8,492 nucleotides of DNA from Candidatus Dormiibacterota bacterium (GTDB lineage Bacteria > Chloroflexota > Dormibacteria > UBA8260): positions 1-8,492 of the forward strand of contig CATPCA010000221.1 in the NCBI GenBank assembly GCA_955652545.1, written 5' to 3'. Shown here in pieces: positions 1 to 8,492 of this stretch (position 1 is the stretch's first letter; every line of letters begins with the position of its first letter). The notes beneath the pieces are model-generated. The model saw nothing but the letters and a program-made list of their open reading frames with translations. It was not told where the DNA came from and made no database searches. A program made the translations under genes and the position numbers.

Positions 1-3352
<3,352 letters not shown>

Positions 3353-3356
<4 letters not shown>

Positions 3357-4243
3357 GATGAGGTGGGCGTGGGGACCGCGCCGGGTGGGTGCGGAGGGGT
3401 GATGACCACAGCATTGTAGGAGTCGGGGCGGCGGTCCTCGATCAGGTGGTTGCGCGGCGTCCTGCGCTTCGCCCTGGCAACGGTGTCGAGATCCACGTCG
3501 GCCACCAGCAGGGTCTCCTCCTCCGCCCCCGCCGGGCCGGCAACCGGCCAGCCGTCGGCGCCGACGATGACCGAGGCGCCGAGGAAACGCACATCTCGCT
3601 CGACGCCGACCCGGTCCGCACACGCCATCACCACGCCGTTCTGTGCTGCGCTTGCCATGGCCACGATGTCACCCTGGCAGTAACCGGCGGCGTCGTACAC
3701 CTGCCGCCGGAACGACGCCACCCAATTGGTGGGCACGGCCACCACCTCCGCGCCGGCGATGGCCAGGCTGCGCACCGCTTCGGGAAACCAGAGGTCGTAG
3801 CAGATCACCATCCCGACGCGACCGAACGGCAGGTCGACGACCGGCAGCTCGCCGCCCGGTTGGAACCACGACTGCTCGTCGTGGAAGAGGTGCAGCTTGC
3901 GATACGTTGCCAGCGTTCCCCGCGGCCCGAGCAGAACCGCGCTGTTGTGGCGCGTCTCGCCACGGCTCTCGTTCACACCGACGACGCAATGCATGCCGCT
4001 GGTGGCGCACACCTCGGACAGCGCGGCGACGATCCGCCCATCGTGGACGTCCTCCGCGGTTCGCGCTGCCTCCTCGTCGGACTCCAACACGTACCCGCTG
4101 GAGGCGAGCTCAGGCAGCACCAGCAGGTCCACCCCGTCGTCGACCGCACGCCTTGCCCACGTCACCGCAGCCGCACGATTGCCGTCCACGTCGCCGACGT
4201 GCGGGGCGTACTGTGCCACCGCGATCCTGACCTGCCGACTCAC
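3353..4243 (-). CDS. Carbon-nitrogen hydrolase (nitrilase superfamily amidase-like)
   Basis: A 296-residue cytoplasmic enzyme of the nitrilase/amidase superfamily, which hydrolyses C-N bonds in amides, carbamoyl compounds or nitriles through a Glu-Lys-Cys triad. The triad is visible: Glu45 in LVLPELASSGY, Lys116 in YRKLHLF and Cys148 in VGMVICYDLWFPEAVR. The N-terminus (VRIAVAQYAPHVGDVDGN) and C-terminal part (RDVRFLGASVIVGADG; NHLIEDRRPDSY) fit the family, and the length is typical. The substrate cannot be told from sequence. The frame opens further upstream, but that extension is Arg/Gly-rich and lies inside alr; the GTG at 4243 overlaps the alr stop as GTGA and has a strong AGGAGG 7 nt upstream. 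Its position between alr and pcrA suggests housekeeping such as amide or metabolite repair, but that is only inference. Confidence 0.92.
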
Positions 4244-5406
4244 CGTGAATCCTCCTCTGCGTTGACGACCACCCGAGGGACCCGCGACGAGACGGCACAC
4301 AGAACCTCGTTGGGGATTGTGTCGATCGCCGCCGCCACCGCGTCGGCGTCGAAGGCGCACGCCCCGGCCCGGCCGATCAGCGTGGCGGTGTCACCCGGCT
4401 CGACGTCGCCGGTCTCGGTGACGTCGACGCCGAGCTGGTCCATGCTCACTCTGCCGATGATGGGGCACAGGGAGCCGCCGAGGATGACGCGACCGCGGTT
4501 GCCGTTGCGCCGGTCGATGCCGTCGGCGTACCCCGCAGCCACCGTGGCGACCCGGCTGCGGTGCGCTGCGAACCACTCGCGGCCGTAGCCGACGCTGCCG
4601 CCCTCGTCGACTTGCTTGACCTGGGTGACCAGGGCCCGCAACTGCAGCGCGGGCCGCACCGTCACGACGCCGTCGCAGTGAGCCGGCGGGTAGCCGTAGA
4701 GCGCGATCCCCGGGCGGATGATGTCGTGGTGCGTCTCCGGGAGACGCAGCAGGGCCGCACTGTTGGCGCAGTGCAGAAGGGCGGCGGGAAAGCTCTCGCG
4801 AAGACGTGACACCACCGCGAGGAATCGCTGGTGCTGCTCCAGTGTGAAATCGATCGAGGGGGCATCCGCGGCAGCGAAGTGCGTGAACATCGCAGCCACG
4901 ACCACGTCCGTGCCGGCACGGGTCAGCGCCGCCCGCATCGCATCGATGTCACCGGGTGGCGTGCCCAGCCGTCCCATCCCGGTGTCGATCTTCCAGTGCA
5001 CGCGCACCGGCCGCCCCGATTCCCGCGCCGCACCGGCTGCGGCGGCCACGCCGGCCAGGTCGAACACCGCGACGTCGACGTCGTGCGCCACCGCCAGGGT
5101 CATCTCGGCCGGCATGGTCCAGCCAATATTGAGGATCGGCGTGGTGAGTCCGGCGCGACGCAGCTCCACCGCCTCCGCCATCGACGAGACTCCGAGCCAA
5201 CCGGCGCCACCGGCGACGGCGGCGGCGGCCGCGACCAGGGCGCCGTGCCCGTAACCGTTGGCCTTGACCATCGCCATCACCGCGCAGCGATCGCCGGCGA
5301 ACGCGGCCAGCGCAGCGGTGTTGTCACGCAGGGCCGCGACGTCGATCTCTGCCCACTTGGTGGTGGGCCGCGCGGCGACAGCTCCCTGCGCGCCGGTCGG
5401 GGTCAT
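4240..5406 (-). CDS. alr: Alanine racemase
   Basis: PLP-dependent interconversion of L- and D-alanine in the cytoplasm, supplying D-Ala for peptidoglycan. The protein has 388 residues, the normal family length. It shows the PLP-lysine motif VKANGYGHG (Lys48), the KIDTGMGRLG loop (Lys139 matches the position of the carbamylated Lys in Bacillus Alr), FTHFAAAD, HCANSAA, the IRPGIALYG phosphate-side Arg (Arg231), the second catalytic base Tyr274 in GSVGYGRE, and GRVSMDQ in the C-terminal beta domain. The ATG at 5406 overlaps the upstream asnB-like stop as ATGA; there is no clear Shine-Dalgarno, so coupling is likely. It starts with a short unconserved stretch (residues 1-16) before KWAEIDVAAL, the usual family N-terminus. 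All key residues are present and the gene looks intact. Confidence 0.97.
   Translation of the reverse strand: MTPTGAQGAVAARPTTKWAEIDVAALRDNTAALAAFAGDRCAVMAMVKANGYGHGALVAAAAAVAGGAGWLGVSSMAEAVELRRAGLTTPILNIGWTMPAEMTLAVAHDVDVAVFDLAGVAAAAGAARESGRPVRVHWKIDTGMGRLGTPPGDIDAMRAALTRAGTDVVVAAMFTHFAAADAPSIDFTLEQHQRFLAVVSRLRESFPAALLHCANSAALLRLPETHHDIIRPGIALYGYPPAHCDGVVTVRPALQLRALVTQVKQVDEGGSVGYGREWFAAHRSRVATVAAGYADGIDRRNGNRGRVILGGSLCPIIGRVSMDQLGVDVTETGDVEPGDTATLIGRAGACAFDADAVAAAIDTIPNEVLCAVSSRVPRVVVNAEEDSR
4251..4256 (-). promoter_or_regulatory. Strong Shine-Dalgarno for the C-N hydrolase gene
   Basis: On the minus strand AGGAGG lies 7 nt before the GTG at 4243, inside the last codons of alr. It fixes the hydrolase start against the longer upstream reading. 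It is the only strong ribosome binding site I see at the five starts in this window; the other junctions must rely on translational coupling or weak sites. Confidence 0.8.
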
Positions 5407-8087
5407 CGCAATGAGCTGGCGAGGACGCCGGCCGCCGCCGGCCGACCGGTGGCGGTGCGGATCTCGCGCATCAGCGCGAAGGGCGTCGCCTCGTCGGTCT
5501 GACCGAGCGGGTTGTCGGCGACGGCGGCGAGCACCGTCGGCCGGTCGACCCCGGCACTCGAGCCGAGCACCGCCGCGGTCAGGTCGTTGGCGTCGATGAC
5601 CGCGACATCGATGCTGCAGCCGAACTCACCCGAGAACGCTGCGGCCAGCTGCTGCGCTGCCCCATCCGGGTCGTCGGGGCCCTTGATCGCGTACGTGTCA
5701 TACGGAGGCAGGTTGAGGTGCGACGGTCCGTCGATGGTGTTGACGCCCGACCCGGCGACACGGTAGAAGACGCCGCGCATGCGCAGTGGCCTGGTCACCG
5801 CGGCGGCTGCCGCGGCGAGCAGGATGCGCGGAACGCCCGCCTCGTCGATGGCCAGCTGCATCGTTGCCGGGTGACCGATGCCGATCCCGGTGGGGACGCG
5901 GCTGACGAACCGGGCCAGCGCGCGCGCCAGCGGACGAACATGCACGTCGTCCACCGGCAGCGACCGTCCCTGGGTGATGGCGAGCGCCTTCTCGCTCACC
6001 AGCAGCGTGTCACCGCAGGCGAGAGGCACCGCGTGCTCGCGCAGGTCGAGCAAAGCCCTGCGCAACTCGGCGTGAAGGTCGTCACCGCCGACGAGCACCT
6101 TGGAACGCAGCGGCACGCGCGCCACGATTCGCCCGTCGTGAAGCCGGGTGAAGAGGTGGCGGCCGAAGTTGGCCCGGCAGCCGTCGAAGATGCGGCGCGC
6201 ATCCTCGCCGGACCTCGCCACCATCTCGTCGCCGCGACGGGCAAATCCCGCCTCGTAGCTGCCCTCGTCGATGCGGGTCGCCTTGTCGTCGAAGAACATG
6301 CGAAGCCAAATCTCCGCGTTGATGACGCGCCAGAAGAACATCGACTCGGCGCTCTCACCCGCGCACGCGGCGCGGAAGCCCTCGGCGACGGCCGCCGCCT
6401 GCCAGTAGGGTCGGGCGCTGAAGCGCGGGGAGCGCAGCAGGCTCTGGAGCGCGGCGCGCTGGCGGCGATACCAGCGGAACTCGGGCGTGGTGAAACCGAT
6501 CTTCTTGCGCCGGGTGCGCACGATGGCGGGGAGCACGTCGGCGAGTCCCTCGCGCAGCACCCAGCGGTTCCAGCCGTTGCGGATGATGGCGTCGGCGGGC
6601 AGCCGGAGGATGTGCTCGACGAGCTCCTGGTCGAGAAACGGCAGCCGCGCCTCGAGCGAGTGAGCCATCGAGCAGCGGTCCTCGTACCGAAGCAACGGTG
6701 GCAGGCTCCAGACCAGGAAGTCCTGCAGCAGCCGCTGCTTGAGGTTGTCCTGCACGCGCTCGTCCACCGGGGCCCTCTTGCCACGCACGAAGTCGCGCTG
6801 CAGCATGGGGCGCACGTCGACGTTGAGGCGACGGTCGCGCAGCCGGCGGCGCACCAGCGGCATGGTCACGTCACGCGCGCGCCACCCCTCGCGCGCGGCG
6901 TCTCCCCAGCGCCGTTCGCGGAGCAGCTGGCGCACGTAGACGAACGGGTAGTGGTCGTAACCGGCGAGCAGCTCGTCACCGCCCTGGCCGTCGAGCACCA
7001 CGGTCACGTCCTTGGCGGCGCGGCGTGTGACCATCCACATCGCGAACGGCGCGCTGCTGACCATCGGCTGTTCGACGTGCCACACCCAGGCCTCGAGCTC
7101 CCGGACGAAATCCACCGCGGTCGGCTCGACCTGGGCGTTGTCGGCGCCCGTCTGCTTGACCACGGCCGCGATGTAGCGTGACTCGTCGATGGGATCGCCT
7201 GGGAACACGGCGGAGAAGGTCTTGAGCCGCTCCCCCAGTGACGCGGCGTCGGGCAGGTGATCCGCGAGCTGGCGCGACATCACTCCGCAGATCGACGACG
7301 AGTCGAGTCCTCCGGAGAGGCAGATCCCGACCGGGACGTCCGAGATCAGCCGGCGGGCGACGGCCCGGTCGAAGACCTCGCGGAAGACCGCCGGGTCGGG
7401 CGAACCGGTCTCGTCAAGCCGCGGCGTCCAGTACGTGGTGGTGGTGATGCCGGTGCCGTCGACGGTCACGTAAGCCGCCGCGGGCACCTGGCTGATCCCC
7501 AGGAAGAAGGTGGCGTGTGACTTGTGGTCGAAGGCGCCGTGGGCAAGGTACTCGTACATCGACTGCTCGTCGACCTGGCGCTCGAAGCTCTCGTCCTGCA
7601 GGATCGCCTTGATCTCCGAGGCGAAGAGCACGCGGTCTGCGCTGCGCGCGAAGTACAGAGGCTTGATGCCGAAGTGGTCGCGACAGAGCACCAGCTTGGG
7701 CCGGTCGCCGCGCGTGTCGAGCAGGGCCAGCCCCCACATGCCGTTGAGACGCCCAAACGCTTCGGGTCCCCACTCCTGGTACGCGTGGAGCACCACCTCG
7801 GTGTCGCAATGCGTGCTGAAGTGATGACCGAGCGCCTCGAGCTCGCGGCGCAGCTCGCGGAAGTTGTAGACCTCGCCGTTGTAGACGATCTGCAACCTGC
7901 CGTCGTCGACCGACATCGGCTGCTGCCCAAGAGCGACATCGATGATGCTCAACCGGCGGAATCCCAAGGAGGCGTCGTCGGTTTCCAGGTAGCCGTCGTC
8001 GTCCGGGCCACGATGTCGCTGGGCGTCCGTCATCGCGGTGAGCAGCCGTGTGTCGCGCGGGCCGAAGAACCCGCTGATCCCGCACAC
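5403..8087 (-). CDS. Glutamine-dependent asparagine synthetase-like amidotransferase fused to a CofE-like (F420-0:glutamate ligase) domain
   Basis: An 894-residue fusion in one open frame. Residues 1-about 220 are a class II glutaminase: nucleophile Cys2 right after the start, RHRGPDDDG (24-32), NGEVYNF (70-76) and CDTE (94-97). Residues about 230-600 are the ATP-dependent synthetase, with PP-loop SGGLDSS (258-264), DGQGGDELLAGY (366-377) and RYEDRCSMAHSLEARLPF (467-484); the first 600 residues equal a whole AsnB. After a linker, residues about 630-882 resemble PF01996-type F420-0:gamma-glutamyl ligases: GDTLLVSEKALAITQGR (692-708), HVRPLARAL, IDGPSHLNLPPYDTY (785-799), VAVIDANDL (828-836) and DNPLGQTDEATP (858-869). 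The GTG at 8087 is fixed because Cys2 must be N-terminal; no strong Shine-Dalgarno precedes it. It leads the tightly packed operon and overlaps alr by ATGA. Free asparagine synthesis is possible, but AsnB-like enzymes also amidate peptidoglycan or antibiotic precursors, so no gene symbol is given. The CofE-like call rests on remembered family motifs. Confidence 0.9.
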   Translation of the reverse strand: MCGISGFFGPRDTRLLTAMTDAQRHRGPDDDGYLETDDASLGFRRLSIIDVALGQQPMSVDDGRLQIVYNGEVYNFRELRRELEALGHHFSTHCDTEVVLHAYQEWGPEAFGRLNGMWGLALLDTRGDRPKLVLCRDHFGIKPLYFARSADRVLFASEIKAILQDESFERQVDEQSMYEYLAHGAFDHKSHATFFLGISQVPAAAYVTVDGTGITTTTYWTPRLDETGSPDPAVFREVFDRAVARRLISDVPVGICLSGGLDSSSICGVMSRQLADHLPDAASLGERLKTFSAVFPGDPIDESRYIAAVVKQTGADNAQVEPTAVDFVRELEAWVWHVEQPMVSSAPFAMWMVTRRAAKDVTVVLDGQGGDELLAGYDHYPFVYVRQLLRERRWGDAAREGWRARDVTMPLVRRRLRDRRLNVDVRPMLQRDFVRGKRAPVDERVQDNLKQRLLQDFLVWSLPPLLRYEDRCSMAHSLEARLPFLDQELVEHILRLPADAIIRNGWNRWVLREGLADVLPAIVRTRRKKIGFTTPEFRWYRRQRAALQSLLRSPRFSARPYWQAAAVAEGFRAACAGESAESMFFWRVINAEIWLRMFFDDKATRIDEGSYEAGFARRGDEMVARSGEDARRIFDGCRANFGRHLFTRLHDGRIVARVPLRSKVLVGGDDLHAELRRALLDLREHAVPLACGDTLLVSEKALAITQGRSLPVDDVHVRPLARALARFVSRVPTGIGIGHPATMQLAIDEAGVPRILLAAAAAAVTRPLRMRGVFYRVAGSGVNTIDGPSHLNLPPYDTYAIKGPDDPDGAAQQLAAAFSGEFGCSIDVAVIDANDLTAAVLGSSAGVDRPTVLAAVADNPLGQTDEATPFALMREIRTATGRPAAAGVLASSLR

Positions 8088-8124
8088 GTCGTCAGGACAT
8101 GCCGTCGCGAGGGCTCATCACAGC

Positions 8125-8130
8125 ATTAAA
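8125..8130 (-). promoter_or_regulatory. Possible -10 element upstream of the asnB-like gene
   Basis: TTTAAT on the minus strand matches 5 of 6 bases of the TATAAT consensus. It sits about 40 bases before the GTG at 8087 in the only A/T-rich patch of the gap. The hexamer 17 bases upstream (CTCCTG) is a poor -35, so this is weak support. Confidence 0.2.
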
Positions 8131-8161
8131 CGCGAGCCACGTCCGGGCAGGAGCGCGCCTG

Positions 8162-8177
8162 GCGCGTATCAACGCGC
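8162..8177 (-). terminator. Hairpin just after groEL, possible terminator without a T-tract
   Basis: On the minus strand GCGCGT-TGAT-ACGCGC forms a perfect 6-bp stem with a 4-base loop, 9 bases after the groEL stop. An overlapping alternative inverted repeat, CGCGCC-A-GGCGCG, follows at once (8154-8166), so two mutually exclusive folds exist. No run of T follows, so it is not a classic intrinsic terminator. It could mark an RNA 3' end or simply reflect GC-rich sequence. Confidence 0.35.
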
Positions 8178-8186
8178 TCGCTCCAC

Positions 8187-8492
8187 TCAGAAGTCGAGGT
8201 CGTCCCCCATGCCCATGCCGCCCATGCCACCCATTCCGCCCATGCCACCCATTCCGCCCATGCCGCCCATGCCGTCCATCCCGCCGCCATGGGAATGGCC
8301 ACCCGCGGACATGTCGTCCTCCTCGGGCTCGGGGGCGTCGGCGATCAGCGCCTCGGTGGTCAGCACCATGGTGGCGATCGACACGGCGTGGGTGAGCGCG
8401 CTGACCACGACCTTGGTGGGGTCGATGACACCGCGCTCGACCAGGTTGGCGTAATCGCCGGTACGGGCGTCGAAGCCCTCATCGCCGGCGAG
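8187..8492 (-). CDS. groEL: 60 kDa chaperonin GroEL, C-terminal part (runs off window)
   Basis: ATP-driven folding chaperonin, cytoplasmic double-ring complex with GroES. Only the last 101 residues are visible. The stretch [19 protein letters not shown] followed by [27 protein letters not shown] matches the end of the GroEL equatorial domain (usual form: [24 protein letters not shown]). It is followed by an acidic segment (PEPEEDD), a short Gly/His stretch ([10 protein letters not shown]) and the flexible tail MDGM, six GGM units, then GMGDDLDF. The Gly-Met tail normally hangs into the folding cavity. The stop is TGA at 8187-8189. The gene is probably the 3' end of its own transcription unit, separated from the asnB-like gene by hairpin-forming DNA. 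Confidence 0.96.
   Translation of the reverse strand, partial: LAGDEGFDARTGDYANLVERGVIDPTKVVVSALTHAVSIATMVLTTEALIADAPEPEEDDMSAGGHSHGGGMDGMGGMGGMGGMGGMGGMGGMGMGDDLDF
8211..8274 (-). repeat. Tandem 9-bp repeat encoding the GroEL GGM tail
   Basis: Imperfect 9-bp units encode Gly-Gly-Met. Within them an 18-bp unit (plus-strand cccatgccacccattccg) occurs twice without mismatch at 8221-8238 and 8239-8256. The Gly codons alternate GGC/GGT/GGA in step with the 18-bp period, which indicates recent duplication rather than independent codon choice. Confidence 0.85.

Larger units (their letters stand above)
8088..8186. other. 99-bp intergenic gap between groEL and the asnB-like gene
   Basis: The only non-coding stretch in the window. 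Besides the hairpin-forming repeats near groEL and the weak TTTAAT, it contains an 8-codon frame (MSPRDGMS, minus strand 8092-8118) ending 4 bases before the asnB-like start. That frame has no Asn or Gln and no convincing ribosome binding site, so it is not called a leader peptide. I see no riboswitch or tRNA fold. Confidence 0.6.

Noticed and set aside
3357..3623. N-terminal extension of the pcrA frame (89 extra residues) to 3623
   Set aside because: It lies wholly inside the C-N hydrolase gene, is Arg/Gly/Pro-rich and has no helicase similarity; open frames of this kind are common on GC-rich DNA.
4244..4360. Upstream extension of the C-N hydrolase frame to 4360
   Set aside because: It overlaps the conserved end of alr, is Arg/Gly-rich, and the GTG at 4243 has an AGGAGG at ideal distance and the family N-terminus follows it directly.
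3389..4588. Plus-strand open frame of 399 codons opposite the hydrolase and alr
   Set aside because: It crosses the boundary of two well supported minus-strand genes and has no recognisable motif.
5718..7181. Plus-strand open frame of 487 codons opposite the asnB-like gene
   Set aside because: It is antisense to a gene with clear motifs; its composition (His, Arg, Ala, Gly, Val, Glu) is typical of mirror frames in GC-rich genes and no domain is recognisable.
8092..8118. Eight-codon frame MSPRDGMS before the asnB-like start as a leader peptide
   Set aside because: No Asn or Gln codons, no ribosome binding site, and such short frames arise by chance.
8211..8274. Short regular repeats considered as a CRISPR-like array
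   Set aside because: The 9-bp period has no spacers and encodes the GGM tail of GroEL in frame.

Overview
The window is high-GC bacterial DNA, almost entirely coding, with every convincing gene on the minus strand. Read in the direction of transcription (from high to low coordinates) it holds: the 3' end of a groEL chaperonin gene (8187-8492); a 99-bp gap with short GC-rich inverted repeats; a long asparagine synthetase-type gene whose C-terminal third is an F420-0:glutamate ligase (CofE)-like domain (5403-8087); alanine racemase alr (4240-5406); a nitrilase-superfamily C-N hydrolase (3353-4243); a PcrA/UvrD helicase (1134-3356); and the N-terminal 379 residues of NAD-dependent DNA ligase LigA (1-1137, running off the window).

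The five genes from the asnB-like gene to ligA are packed so tightly that each stop overlaps the next start by exactly 4 bases (ATGA, GTGA, CTGA, GTGA). This points to one translationally coupled operon. The pattern also settles the pcrA start: no ATG, GTG or TTG fits, but a CTG lies exactly at the overlap. groEL appears to end its own unit, because hairpin-forming repeats follow its stop.

Organism: NAD-dependent ligase, PcrA with a C-terminal Tudor-like domain and GroEL with a Gly-Met tail show it is a bacterium. The high GC, the GGM-plus-His GroEL tail ending DDLDF and the particular CofE-like subfamily remind me of Chloroflexota or related high-GC lineages (e.g. Dormibacterota). That is an impression, not a proven assignment; Actinomycetota cannot be excluded.

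How the genes may work together: pcrA-ligA is a DNA replication/repair pair whose order is also known from Firmicutes. alr makes D-alanine for peptidoglycan. The glutamine-dependent amidotransferase fused to an amide-bond ligase-like domain is the unusual part. Its position before alr and a C-N hydrolase allows, but does not prove, a role in amidating or glutamylating an envelope component or a small metabolite. I found no tRNA, rRNA, CRISPR array, transposon or plus-strand gene; the long plus-strand frames are GC-rich shadows.
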